Source: DATKZH01 sp964475955 (GTDB lineage Bacteria; Planctomycetota; Planctomycetia; Pirellulales; Thermoguttaceae). From it: 59,472 nt of DNA. The stretch spans positions 1 through 59,472 of the forward strand of contig CAYYZY010000025.1 in the NCBI GenBank assembly GCA_964475955.1. Direction: 5' to 3'. Both the position numbers and the translations under genes were made by a program. Shown here one piece after another: positions 9,172-17,858 of this stretch (the first letter of the stretch is position 1; each line of letters begins with the position of its first letter). Below the pieces are notes generated by a model, which was given only the letters and a program-made list of their open reading frames with translations, ran no database searches and was not told where the DNA came from.

Positions 9172-10170
9172 TCACGGCTTCCAGGCCGAAACGACGGAGT
9201 TCATGTCACCGGAATCGAGCGTCAGTTCGGGGGCGCGGAAGCCGGCGGATTGGAGGTCGTCGGCGAGTTCCTGGAAGGTGAAGGTGCCGCCGCCCTGGGT
9301 GTTTACCAGCATGTTGATGGCGAACAGGGCGCCCATCGCGGGGCGCGTGCGCGAGGGGTGCATGACGACGTCGCGCACGGCGATGCGCCCGCCGGGCTCG
9401 AGGGCCGCGTGGACCTTGGCAAACAGGCGCCGATTCTGCTCACGGGAGTGCTGGTGGACGATCGCACTGACCCAGGCGAAGTCGGCGCCGGCCGGGAGGT
9501 CGTCGACGTGGAAGTCGCCGGCCACCAGCGCGATCCGGTCGGCCCGCTCGGTGGCGGCGATGCGTTGGCGGGCTTGCACGATCGCGTCGGGCAGGTCGAA
9601 CACGGTGGCCGTGGCGCCCGGCGCGGCGCGGAGGAAGGCGAGCGTCCAGGTGCCCGAGGCGCCGCCCACGTCGAGCAGGTGCTGGAACCGCGGCGGGCCG
9701 AGGCGTGCGACGAGGTCGTCGGCCAGCGGGCCGGAGTAGGAGTGCATCGCGGCGACGAAGGCCGCCCGATCGGCCTCCGGCCCGCGGATGCTCGGCTCGC
9801 GCGGCCAGGGTTCCCCCTGCTTCGTCACCCGGGCCAACTGGGCCCAGGAGCGGAGCACGTTCATCCGGTGATGGATGCCGGGCAGGAGCGTTTGGGGGGT
9901 GTCGCCCCGGAGGAGCGGCCGCAGTGGGGGCGGGACGGAGTAGAGCTGGTCGCGTTTATCGAGCAGGCCGAGGGCGGCGACGGCGTCGAGCAGGACGGCT
10001 GTCGCGCGGGGGTCGGTCTGGAGCTTGCGGGCGAGCGCGTCGGCCGAGGCGGCCTCTTCGCCCAGCGCGGTGAAGAGGTCGAGCTCGGCGGCGGCCCCGA
10101 TCACGCAGGCCGGCATGTAGCCGGCGGTCATCTCCATAATCTTCTCACGGTCGGGCCGCTCGTGCGACAT
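9172..10170 (-). CDS. SAM-dependent O-methyltransferase, acetylserotonin/hydroxyneurosporene type (332 aa)
   Basis: The N-terminal part (about 1-90) is a winged-helix dimerisation domain typical of plant-type and polyketide O-methyltransferases (ACVIGAAAELDLFTALGEE, then ATAVLLDAVAALGLL). The C-terminal Rossmann domain has the SAM motif LLDVGGASGTW near residue 165, FDLPDAI, GDFHVDDLP and the late motif EPGGRIAVRDVV. The likely catalytic His sits in SAIVHQHSREQ. These enzymes methylate small hydroxylated metabolites; the substrate is unknown. The ATG at 10170 is chosen over a GTG at 10179 because AGGTGG lies just upstream. It may be cotranscribed with the small membrane protein downstream. 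Confidence 0.82.
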   Translation of the reverse strand: MSHERPDREKIMEMTAGYMPACVIGAAAELDLFTALGEEAASADALARKLQTDPRATAVLLDAVAALGLLDKRDQLYSVPPPLRPLLRGDTPQTLLPGIHHRMNVLRSWAQLARVTKQGEPWPREPSIRGPEADRAAFVAAMHSYSGPLADDLVARLGPPRFQHLLDVGGASGTWTLAFLRAAPGATATVFDLPDAIVQARQRIAATERADRIALVAGDFHVDDLPAGADFAWVSAIVHQHSREQNRRLFAKVHAALEPGGRIAVRDVVMHPSRTRPAMGALFAINMLVNTQGGGTFTFQELADDLQSAGFRAPELTLDSGDMNSVVSAWKP

Positions 10171-10370
10171 GAGGTCCACCTGGGCGAAAGGAAGGGGCGG
10201 TAGGTGTTATGCGGCGTGTTCGGGCGCCGGGCGCGGTCGAGAGGCGGTGCCGGGAGCCGCCTCCATTTCACCGCGTCGGAGGCGTTCGTTCAACGGGGGG
10301 CGGGTTCGCCGTATTTCGAGGCCCGGGGCGCGGCGCCCGTCTTTTGCATGCGAGAGGGAGCCGTCTGGTC

Positions 10371-10376
10371 TAGAAT
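10371..10376 (+). promoter_or_regulatory. Candidate -10 element before the transglutaminase-like pair
   Basis: TAGAAT at 10371-10376 matches five of six consensus -10 bases and lies about 50 nt before the chosen start at 10425. The only TTG-type -35 nearby (TTGCAT, 10344-10349) is 21 bp away, which is too far for a standard promoter. It is therefore a weak call. Confidence 0.25.
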
Positions 10377-10424
10377 AGAGGAGAGTAGGTCGTGCCCACT
10401 TGTCTTGTGCTGGCGAGGTTACCC

Positions 10425-11381
10425 GTGCGATTTCGACTGTTTTTTGGCTGCGTGGCGGTGTTGTTCGGTCTGCAAGCGACGGGGTGGGGCCAGTTTCTCC
10501 AGTCGGAGGAGAAGGGGCCTCGGCTGGGGGAGTCGGCCGTGCGGCACTGGCAGGCGGGCGTCGTCATTTCCGCCCGAAGCGGCCCGTGCCAGGGATTGCT
10601 GGCCACGGCGCCGATCCCGGTCGATTGGCCGGAGCAGGAGGCGAAGATCGTCGACGAGCAGTTCTCGCCGATGTCGCGAGTCACCTACCGGGTGGTGGAC
10701 GGGAGAGTGCGGCAGATGGTGGTGTACGTGCCGTTTTTGCCCGGCGGGGCCGAGTGCCGGTCGGTCGTGACTGTGGAGGTGACGCGGCGCGCCCAACTCT
10801 TGCCGGAGGACCCGGAGTCGCTGGTGCTCCTCGACAAGCGGAGGATCCCCCGCGACGTGCGCGTCTACCTCGGGCCGAGCCCCGAGATCGAGTCGACCAG
10901 CGCGCGCGTGAAGAGCCTGGCGCGGGAGCTCGACCTCGACGAGGAAAAGCCCTGGGCGGGGATCGAGGCGATCTACGACTGGGTCCGCGAGAACGTCGAG
11001 CACACGCAGGCCCACCAGGGGGGCGCGCTGGCCGCGCTCGAGGAAGGCCAGGGCGACCATGAGGACCTGACCTCCGTGTTCATCGCCCTGTGCCGGGCGA
11101 GCGGGGTGCCGGCCCGGACGGTTTGGGTCCCGTCGAGCTGCTACCCCGAGTTCTACCTGGAAGACTCGGAGGGCGAAGGGGCCTGGTACCCGTGCAACGT
11201 GGCGGTGAGCGGCGACCGGGTGTTCGGCCAGATGTCGGACCTCAAGCCGATCCTCCAGAAGGGCGACAACTTCCGTTCGCCCGACAATCGCCGCGAGCGG
11301 AAGCGCTACCTGCCGGAGACGGTCAAGGGCAAGGGGGGCCAGCCGAGCGTGCGATTCATCCGCGAGCAGGTGGCCGAGTGA
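10425..11381 (+). CDS. Exported transglutaminase-like protein lacking the catalytic triad (318 aa)
   Basis: A signal peptide (MRFRLFFGCVAVLFGLQATGWGQ) is followed by an N-terminal beta domain (about 30-150) and a transglutaminase-like core (about 175-290). It aligns closely with the next gene, but the three catalytic positions differ. The Cys site reads GDHED (His212) instead of GDCDE, the His site reads PSSCYPEF (Ser238) instead of PGHCYPEF, and the Asp site reads PCNVA (Asn258) instead of ACDAT. It should therefore be inactive as a transglutaminase or protease and may be a binding protein or partner. The frame is open from GTG 10392, but GTG 10425 has GCGAGG upstream and aligns with the start of the paralogue. 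Confidence 0.75.
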   Translation: MRFRLFFGCVAVLFGLQATGWGQFLQSEEKGPRLGESAVRHWQAGVVISARSGPCQGLLATAPIPVDWPEQEAKIVDEQFSPMSRVTYRVVDGRVRQMVVYVPFLPGGAECRSVVTVEVTRRAQLLPEDPESLVLLDKRRIPRDVRVYLGPSPEIESTSARVKSLARELDLDEEKPWAGIEAIYDWVRENVEHTQAHQGGALAALEEGQGDHEDLTSVFIALCRASGVPARTVWVPSSCYPEFYLEDSEGEGAWYPCNVAVSGDRVFGQMSDLKPILQKGDNFRSPDNRRERKRYLPETVKGKGGQPSVRFIREQVAE

Positions 11382-11456
11382 AGAGGCGGCGTCGCTGGCG
11401 AGGGCTTCGACATAGGGAGCAGGCTCACCCACCGCGAGGATTCAGGGCTCGGGGCG

Positions 11457-11530
11457 AGGGTTCAGGGTTCGGGGTTCAGAACTCCGCAGGAGACCCGAAA
11501 TCCAAAGTCCTGAACCCTAAACCCTGGACT
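11457..11530. repeat. Imperfect inverted repeat rich in GGTTCAGGG/CCCTGAACC
   Basis: A left arm with repeated GGTTCAGGGTTCGGGGTTCAG units faces a right arm CTGAACCCTAAACCCTGG near 11509-11528. The gap between the two transglutaminase-like genes (11382-11627) holds nothing else that I recognise. It looks like a degraded dispersed repeat and could fold in RNA between the two genes. Confidence 0.45.
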
Positions 11531-11627
11531 TTCAACGCCGAAGCCTCATTGCCACAAGCCACGAGGCCTGCCGGCCGACGTACCCCCTTACCAGCAATTT
11601 CACGCTTATTGCCCGAAGGATCCGCCC

Positions 11628-12623
11628 GTGAAGGCACATCGACTCCTTGGCGCGTTGGCATGTTTGCTCGGGCTGTGCGCCGCGGCGCTGGGCCAGTTCG
11701 GCGAGGCGGTACCGCAGGCACGGGGGCTTGGGCCGGCGAGCGTCGGGCGGTGGCGTATCGGGGTGATCGTCACGGCGGGCGGGGCGTGCCGGGGGGTCGT
11801 GGCCACCACGTCGGTCCCCACCGACTGGCCGGAACAGGCGGTGCGCGCGGTCGACGAGGAGGTGTCGCCGGGCGTTCGGGTGTCGTACGCCACGATCGAC
11901 GACGTCGCCCGACGGGCCGCCGTCCGGCAGATGACCGTGCGGATCGCCTCGCTCACGCCCGGTCAGACCGCCGGGGGCGTGGTCACGTTCGAGGTGAAGC
12001 GGCGCGAGCGCCGGCCGCCGGACGACGCCGAGGCGTATACCCTTCCCAACCCCAGGCGGATCCGGCGCAAACTGCCCGGCTACCTGAGGCCGAGCCCCTA
12101 CATCGAGAGCGACGATCCGCAGGTCGCGGCGCTGGCGGCCGAGCTGGGCGCCGACCGCTCGACGGCGTGGGGCCGCGTCGAGGCGATTCACGACTGGGTG
12201 CGCGAGCGCATCGAGCTGGAAGACAACCAGGGACGCGGCGTGAAGAGCACGCGCGAAACGCTCCGCGACGGCACCGGCGACTGCGACGAGCTGACGTCGC
12301 TGTTCATCGCCATCTGCCGGGCGGGCGGCGTCCCGGCCCGTACCGTGCGCGTGCCCGGCCACTGCTACCCCGAGTTCTACCTGGAGGACGCCGCGGGCGA
12401 GGGGCACTGGTTCGCGTGCGACGCCACGCGCCCCGCCCCCTTCGGCGAAGTGGCCGACGATCGCCCGGTGCTCCAGAAGGGCGACCACCTCCGCCTGCGC
12501 GACCCCAACACGCGCCGCACGCGCGCCTACCGTTTCCTGCCCGACAACGTGCTCGTCGCCGACCTCAGCGGCGCCCCGCCGGAGGTTAGGGTGGTGTTGG
12601 AGAGAACAGATGATCGACCCTGA
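11628..12623 (+). CDS. Exported transglutaminase-like cysteine protein (331 aa)
   Basis: A signal peptide (MKAHRLLGALACLLGLCAAALGQ) leads into an N-terminal beta domain and a transglutaminase core. The expected triad is present: Cys219 in GTGDCDEL, His245 in VPGHCYPEF and Asp265 in FACDATRP. Proteins of this superfamily cleave or crosslink peptides or act on cell-wall or exported proteins. Helices such as WGRVEAIHDWVRERIELE precede the Cys, as usual. The GTG at 11628 follows GAAGGA. It is a tandem paralogue of the preceding gene, which kept the fold but lost the triad. Its end overlaps the next gene by 14 bp. Confidence 0.82.
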   Translation: MKAHRLLGALACLLGLCAAALGQFGEAVPQARGLGPASVGRWRIGVIVTAGGACRGVVATTSVPTDWPEQAVRAVDEEVSPGVRVSYATIDDVARRAAVRQMTVRIASLTPGQTAGGVVTFEVKRRERRPPDDAEAYTLPNPRRIRRKLPGYLRPSPYIESDDPQVAALAAELGADRSTAWGRVEAIHDWVRERIELEDNQGRGVKSTRETLRDGTGDCDELTSLFIAICRAGGVPARTVRVPGHCYPEFYLEDAAGEGHWFACDATRPAPFGEVADDRPVLQKGDHLRLRDPNTRRTRAYRFLPDNVLVADLSGAPPEVRVVLERTDDRP

Positions 12624-12894
12624 CGCTTTTGCTCGCAGGCAGATGGAACTGACGGCCGAGTTCGCCAAGTACGTGATGGACCATCCCGACGTGGACGAAG
12701 CCCTTCCGGAGGATTCCTACGTCTACTTCGAGATCGAGGGCGAGCTCGATTACACGACCTACCTGAAGCGGCCGGCCACGCTGCCCGGCGACGTCCCCCT
12801 GATGATCGAGCACATGCAGGGCCCCGCGGCCTACGACGAGTCGCGCGAGCACCTCTTCGCCCTCGGTGAGAAGGTCGGGCTGAGCTTCGGCTGA
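12610..12894 (+). CDS. Small acidic protein, DUF5647-like (94 aa)
   Basis: This is a compact acidic protein with the pattern MELTAEFAKYVMDHPDVDE, then ALPEDSYVYFEIEGELDY and a C-terminal helix with REHLFALGEKVGL. The layout resembles the DUF5647 family, found in diverse bacteria and of unknown function. The ATG at 12610 lies inside the end of the transglutaminase-like gene, so translation is probably coupled to it. No signal peptide or membrane segment is present. The family name is from memory and should be treated as tentative. Confidence 0.6.
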   Translation: MIDPDAFARRQMELTAEFAKYVMDHPDVDEALPEDSYVYFEIEGELDYTTYLKRPATLPGDVPLMIEHMQGPAAYDESREHLFALGEKVGLSFG

Positions 12895-12926
12895 ACGGCC
12901 GGCAAAATGAGCCCCGACCCCCTTTT

Positions 12927-15900
12927 TTAGCCGTCGGCCAGCGGGGCCCAGCGGACGTCGATGCGGGTGTGCAGGCGGGAGGCGACCTGGGCGTAGTCGA
13001 CGCGGCAGTCGATCAGCGACGCGGCCACCGACGAGAGCGGCAACTGCTCCACCTCCCAGCAGAGGACCAGGTCGAAATCCGGGTCGCACACGACCGAGGG
13101 GCCCTGGACGACGCGCTCGCTGACCGCCTCGCGCACCGAGTCGGACGCGAGGCCCTCAGGCAGAACGACCAGCAGGCGCTTGGCCCCCCCGCAGGCCGAC
13201 AGCTCGGGGGCCAGCGTGTCGAGATAGGTTTCGAGGCTTTCGTTGGCGATGCGCGCGTCGGGCGGGCAGAGCAGCAGGCGCGTGACGTCCATCTCCCGAA
13301 GCACCCCGAGCAGCACCCCCCGCGCCGCGTGACGCAGCGCCGAGATGAGCGATCGGCGCGGCTGGCCCTCCTGCGTGAGGACCTCCGAGAGGCCCCCGTG
13401 CCGGCTGAGGTAGCCCGTGCGGACCGCGTCGTCGAGCCGGGCCGCCAACCGGGGCATTTCATGGGAGAGCCGATGGACGATGCGGGCGCGCACGTCGGCC
13501 ACGGAGCCGGGCGGCGAGGTCTGGCGCGCGTTGGGCTCCGGGGGCGCCAGGGCCGAATCGACGAAGGCGTCGCCGATCAGCCCCAGTTCGCGCTGAAGGC
13601 TCTTGACCAGATCGGCCGCCGCATGGACCGCCGGCTGAAGGGGGCGCACGACGTTGAGCGCGGCCGGCAGCGCGAGCCGGGACAGCCGAAGACGCCAGTA
13701 GTCGCCCCATCGGTCGCCCGGAGAGGGCGAGGGTTTGGGCCGGCGGCGAATGCCGAACCGCCGAGCGGGCCGTGCCGGCTCGGGCGGCGGCTCCGAGAGC
13801 AGGTGACGCTCCAGCGCGTCGAGCGACCGTTCGACGTCGTCCCGCTCGCGGCGGAGCGTCTCGTCGAGCGATCGCAGGTGGCCGGCGAACCAGTCCGCCG
13901 CGCACGCCGCCGTTCGTGCGCCGCCGTTGGGGGCATCGACCCATTGCAGGATCCAGGCGGAGAGCGCCCCGGGGAGATCGGGCCCCAAGGCCTCGCGCTG
14001 CTTCTCCATCTCGGCATCGAGCGCGTATTCCAGCGGCGACGGGGCTCCGTCGGGGTCCTCGCGCGGCCCGAGGGCGGCGTTGATTTGATCGAGGATCTGC
14101 GCGGGCGTGGGGGGGCCGCCGGGGGCGTTTTCTTGCGCCTCGGTTTGGCCGAGCATTCGATGGAGGAAGGCGTCGGGTTCATCGCCGAGCTGGACGCTGA
14201 TCGCGGAAAGCGCCGTCTCGACGAGCGCGTCGCGCCGGAGCTGATGCTCGTCGGCCCAGCGGCTCGCCTGTTGCTCGGCGTCGGGCCGTTGGGGCTCGGC
14301 CTCCGGGCCCGGTTCGTCCGGCGAGGGCTCGGCGGCGGGTTGCGCAGGGGCCGAATCGGCGTCGCCCTGCCAGCGCTGGATCACGCGCTTGGAGAGCGTC
14401 TCGGCGGCGCCGCTGACCAGGTCGCCCAGCGAGCGGCCCGCGTGCCACAGGCCGAACGACCGCAGCGAGGCGTCGGCCGGGGGCGGCCCGCTTTGGGAGC
14501 GTTCGCTCGTGCGGCAGCGATCGAAGAAGGCACCGCCGGCGGTGGCCGCGTCGACGTAGAGGTACTCGGCGATGGAGTCGACGGCGGCGCGGAAATGGGA
14601 CTCCTCGAGGTCGCTGCCCAGCGACAGCAAGTAGGTGTGCTGGAACGGGGCCACGTCTTGGGGAAAGGCGGGTAGGCCGCACGCCGCGTCGCCGGGGTAA
14701 CCGGTGCGGCGGTAGTGCTCCAACTCGCTGAGGCAGGCGTAGGCGTTGGCGATGGCCAGATCGCGTTCGTGGGGGCTGCGCCCGGTGGCGTGGGTGAGTA
14801 TTCCGCAGGTACCTTCGTCGTCGAGGCCGAGGTCGCGGAGCACCTTGCGCACGGCGTAGCCGACGTCGAGGGCCATGCCGCTGCCCGTGCCGCCGGAGAT
14901 CGACGTCACCACGCAGACGCGCGGGGCCTCGCTGCGGACCCTGAGCCCGGTGTTGGCCGACGCGTCGGCCAGGGCCTTGGGGGCGGTGATCGCGACGAGC
15001 GCCTCGCGAAGGCGTTGGAGGAACTGGGGGGCGTGGTCGACGAAGGCGAGTCGCCCCAGGGGGCGAAGGCCCTCCGTCTGGAGCGAGCGGGGGATGTTGT
15101 AGAGCCAGCGGCGGCTGAGCCACGCCATGAGCTCCTTCGAGCGGGAGCGGTAGTCGGCGGGCCGGCGAAGCGGCATGGCGACCGCCTCCTCGGGGCCGAG
15201 GGCGTCGGTCGGGTCGCCCTGGCCGGCGCGGGCGATGGTCTTGCCGTCGGTATCGACCAGGAGCATCCCGAACGCCGGCACCCTGGCCGTGCCGCCGAAC
15301 CGGTGGTACAAGCGGCGACGAAGCCGGCGCAGCGCCCGGGCCGCCGTGCCGCCGATGCCGACGACGAGCGTGGGACGAAGGCCGCACGCTTCGGGCTCGA
15401 TCTCGATGGGCGGCAGTTCCCGCGGCGGCGCCGCTTGCGGCGCGGGGAACGGGGCGCGTTGGACGGGCTGATCGGGGCCGATCTGCGACGTGCGCTGCGT
15501 GTGCCGCGCCGGCCTCGGTGCGCGGGCGGCCGGCTCCTCCTCGCGGAACGGTTCGGTGTGCGGGGAAGACGGCCCGGGCGCCGCGTCGGCCGAAGGCGGC
15601 GGATCCGCGGTGCCGACCACCTCGGTGGCCTGGCGCGCCATCGGGGTCGTATCGGTCTGGCCGTCGGGCTCGTTCGAGCCGCGATCCGATTCATCGGCCC
15701 GCGTGCCGATCGCCGGGCTGACTCTGCCGAGCAGGGCGTCGACCATCGTGCGGCAATTTGGGAACCGCTGCTCGGGGTCCTTCGCCAGCGCCCGGCCGAC
15801 GATCGCCTGGTCGGAAGGAGAGAGGGAGGCGAGCCTTGGGGGGCTGTGCAGATGCTGGGCCGCCAACTGCGAGGCCGTCCTTCCCGGAAACGGCACCGTG

Positions 15901-16523
15901 CCGGTAAGCATCTCCTGGAAGACGATGGCCAGACTGTACTGATCGCTGTGGAGGCTGGGGCAGCCGTCGAAGACTTCGGGCGGGGCATAGACGGGCGTGA
16001 GGCCGCCCATGAGGGAGATGGTCGTATCGTGGACGTCTTTGACCAGCCCGAAATCGGCCACCTTGACGCGCCCGCCGAGGATGAGCAGGTTTTCGGGTTT
16101 GACGTCGAGGTGCTGGAGCGAGTAGTTCGCGCACATGTAGTCGAGCGCGTCGGCCGTGTCGCCGATGTAGACGAGCAGCTCCTCGCGCGGGATGCCCGGC
16201 TGTCCCGCCTTCTGGCACTCCTCGAAACGGTCCTTCAGGCTCCGCTCGGCCAGCTCCATGACGATCACGAGCTGGCCTTCGACCACTTCGATCCGTTCCA
16301 GGGAAAGGAGGAACGGGTGGCGCACTTCCTTAACGCGATGGAGCGCTTTCAGCTCGCGGCCGGCGCGTTCGTCGTCGAGATACCCGTAGATGAGCTTGAC
16401 GGCCTTCTCGAGCCCGCCGGGAGCTTCGGCTCTCCACACCTCGCCGTAGCCGCCGGCCCCAATCCGCTCTTTGGCCGTATAGCCGGGAACGAGCTCGCGG
16501 GTTCTGCCGGTGATGGATGACAC
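12927..16523 (-). CDS. Ser/Thr protein kinase fused to a bacterial tubulin-like domain (1198 aa)
   Basis: Residues 14-268 are a Hanks-type kinase: glycine loop IGAGGYGEVW (21-30), ATP lysine K43, catalytic loop HLDVKPEN (138-145, where HRD has become HLD), DFG (157-159) and APPEV (180-184). A Pro/Ala-rich linker (about 270-380) follows. From about 384 a tubulin-like domain begins (TLVVGIGGTAARAL), with VDTDGK near 424 and the tubulin/FtsZ-type glycine signature GGTGSG at 544-549; this resembles the Pfam Tubulin_2 family. The C-terminal 400 residues are helical and charged with no family seen. There is no membrane segment, so it is cytoplasmic. The start is a GTG at 16523. It lies just downstream of an FHA protein, whose domain binds phosphothreonine. 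Confidence 0.85.
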   Translation of the reverse strand: MSSITGRTRELVPGYTAKERIGAGGYGEVWRAEAPGGLEKAVKLIYGYLDDERAGRELKALHRVKEVRHPFLLSLERIEVVEGQLVIVMELAERSLKDRFEECQKAGQPGIPREELLVYIGDTADALDYMCANYSLQHLDVKPENLLILGGRVKVADFGLVKDVHDTTISLMGGLTPVYAPPEVFDGCPSLHSDQYSLAIVFQEMLTGTVPFPGRTASQLAAQHLHSPPRLASLSPSDQAIVGRALAKDPEQRFPNCRTMVDALLGRVSPAIGTRADESDRGSNEPDGQTDTTPMARQATEVVGTADPPPSADAAPGPSSPHTEPFREEEPAARAPRPARHTQRTSQIGPDQPVQRAPFPAPQAAPPRELPPIEIEPEACGLRPTLVVGIGGTAARALRRLRRRLYHRFGGTARVPAFGMLLVDTDGKTIARAGQGDPTDALGPEEAVAMPLRRPADYRSRSKELMAWLSRRWLYNIPRSLQTEGLRPLGRLAFVDHAPQFLQRLREALVAITAPKALADASANTGLRVRSEAPRVCVVTSISGGTGSGMALDVGYAVRKVLRDLGLDDEGTCGILTHATGRSPHERDLAIANAYACLSELEHYRRTGYPGDAACGLPAFPQDVAPFQHTYLLSLGSDLEESHFRAAVDSIAEYLYVDAATAGGAFFDRCRTSERSQSGPPPADASLRSFGLWHAGRSLGDLVSGAAETLSKRVIQRWQGDADSAPAQPAAEPSPDEPGPEAEPQRPDAEQQASRWADEHQLRRDALVETALSAISVQLGDEPDAFLHRMLGQTEAQENAPGGPPTPAQILDQINAALGPREDPDGAPSPLEYALDAEMEKQREALGPDLPGALSAWILQWVDAPNGGARTAACAADWFAGHLRSLDETLRRERDDVERSLDALERHLLSEPPPEPARPARRFGIRRRPKPSPSPGDRWGDYWRLRLSRLALPAALNVVRPLQPAVHAAADLVKSLQRELGLIGDAFVDSALAPPEPNARQTSPPGSVADVRARIVHRLSHEMPRLAARLDDAVRTGYLSRHGGLSEVLTQEGQPRRSLISALRHAARGVLLGVLREMDVTRLLLCPPDARIANESLETYLDTLAPELSACGGAKRLLVVLPEGLASDSVREAVSERVVQGPSVVCDPDFDLVLCWEVEQLPLSSVAASLIDCRVDYAQVASRLHTRIDVRWAPLADG

Positions 16524-16652
16524 GGTTCGCCGGAATTCGGGTTGCTGATTGCAGGAGGTTGGCGTATTGCGACGAGGAGACCGGTCGTCACCGCGGTCCG
16601 ATCCGAGCCGTGGCCGGGCGCGGCGATTGCCGTGCGGTGCTTCCGGGCATCC

Positions 16653-17858
16653 TCAGGCGAGGACCCCGGACGGTTTCGATATGCTTGCTTCGTCTTCCCG
16701 TTCTCCTCCGCTCTCGTCACCGGGGCGCAGGGTGCCCACGGGCAAGGGGGCGCCGAACAGGGATCCCTGGCCGAGTTCGCACCCCAGTTCTCGACAGGTG
16801 GCCGCTTCTTCCTCTTCCTCGATGCCGGTGCCCACGACCCGGCAACCGAACTCGCGGCTCGCGCGGATCAGCGACTTGAGGCGCCGCTGCCGTTCGCGGT
16901 TGGCGTGGATGCGGCGTGCCAACGGCGGGGCCAGCTTGAGGAAATCGGGACGAACCTCTTCCAGTTCTTGCAGTCGTGTCTGCCCGGCCGCGAATCCGCC
17001 GCAGGCCAGCCCGATGCCCACCTCGCGCAGCCACAGGTGGAACTCGCGGAAGTCCGGCGAATCGTCGAAGGCGGCGTCGGGTACCTCGACCACGAGCCGA
17101 TGCCGGTCCGGCAGGACGTCGTGGAGCCGGGCCAGCCACTCGTGCACGGCCCCCCCGGCGATTTCCGTGGCGTGCAGCTTCACCAGCAGCGCGGCCCGGC
17201 CGGGGAGGGTCGCGGCCTCTTCGACGGCCAGCAGACGCTCGACGTAGCGCATCCGCTCCGTGAGGCGGCATTCCACGCTCAACAGCGCGCGCCCGGCCTC
17301 GCTCGCGCACGCCGCGGAATCGTCGGTCTCGCCAATCGCCTCGTAGGCGGCGACTGCGCGGTCGTCGATCGCGACGATGGGCTGAAATCGGTTGAAGACC
17401 GAACGGTGCGTGAGCACTTCCTGGGCGCGGCGCACGGCGAGGATCAGGTCGGCGGGGCCGTCGTCGTGGTCGACCCGAACGGATTCCGGCGTGGCGATGA
17501 CCTCGGTCACGGTTCGCCGCGCGGCGGCGACCTGGCCGGAGAAGAAGGCGAACTCGACGTCGGCGATCAGCACCAGGTCGCCGTCCTGGAGCGTCGCCTT
17601 GTCGACGCGTCGGCCGTTGACGAACGTGCCGTTCGTGCTGCCGAGGTCCTCGATCCGAAAACGCCCCCCCTCGCGCACGATCGTCGCGTGCTCCCGCGAC
17701 ACCCGGCCGGAGTCGATCTGGAGGTCGACCTCCTCGTTCCGGCCGATCGTGAACGGGAGCGTCTCCAGGGGGATCAGGTCGGGAGATCCCCCCTCGCTCG
17801 GGTAGCGCTCCAGCCACGGGTGCAGTGCCGTGCGCGGATGGGTCGGTAAGGTTTGCAT
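16653..17858 (-). CDS. FHA domain fused to a degenerate EAL domain (401 aa)
   Basis: Residues about 27-108 are an FHA phosphothreonine-binding domain with its signature residues: TIGR (37-40), SREHA (54-58) and STNGTFVNG (74-82). Residues about 150-375 are an EAL-type c-di-GMP phosphodiesterase fold: RFQPIVAIDDRAVAAYEAIGE holds EAI where EAL is usual, and GLACGGFAAGQ stands where DDFG is usual. The Lys in PDFLKLA and the QGSLFG end are kept. Loss of the DD metal site predicts no hydrolysis, so it may sense c-di-GMP or act as a scaffold. The ATG at 17858 begins the folded region; upstream residues look non-coding. It lies 129 bp upstream of the kinase-tubulin gene. Confidence 0.8.
   Translation of the reverse strand: MQTLPTHPRTALHPWLERYPSEGGSPDLIPLETLPFTIGRNEEVDLQIDSGRVSREHATIVREGGRFRIEDLGSTNGTFVNGRRVDKATLQDGDLVLIADVEFAFFSGQVAAARRTVTEVIATPESVRVDHDDGPADLILAVRRAQEVLTHRSVFNRFQPIVAIDDRAVAAYEAIGETDDSAACASEAGRALLSVECRLTERMRYVERLLAVEEAATLPGRAALLVKLHATEIAGGAVHEWLARLHDVLPDRHRLVVEVPDAAFDDSPDFREFHLWLREVGIGLACGGFAAGQTRLQELEEVRPDFLKLAPPLARRIHANRERQRRLKSLIRASREFGCRVVGTGIEEEEEAATCRELGCELGQGSLFGAPLPVGTLRPGDESGGEREDEASISKPSGVLA

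Noticed and set aside
11090..12589. 499-codon plus-strand frame
   Set aside because: Shadow of the two transglutaminase-like genes in another frame, Arg/Gly/Pro-rich.
12895..12926. Terminator between convergent genes
   Set aside because: CCCCCTTTTTT is present, but the pairing around it is weak, so it was not listed.
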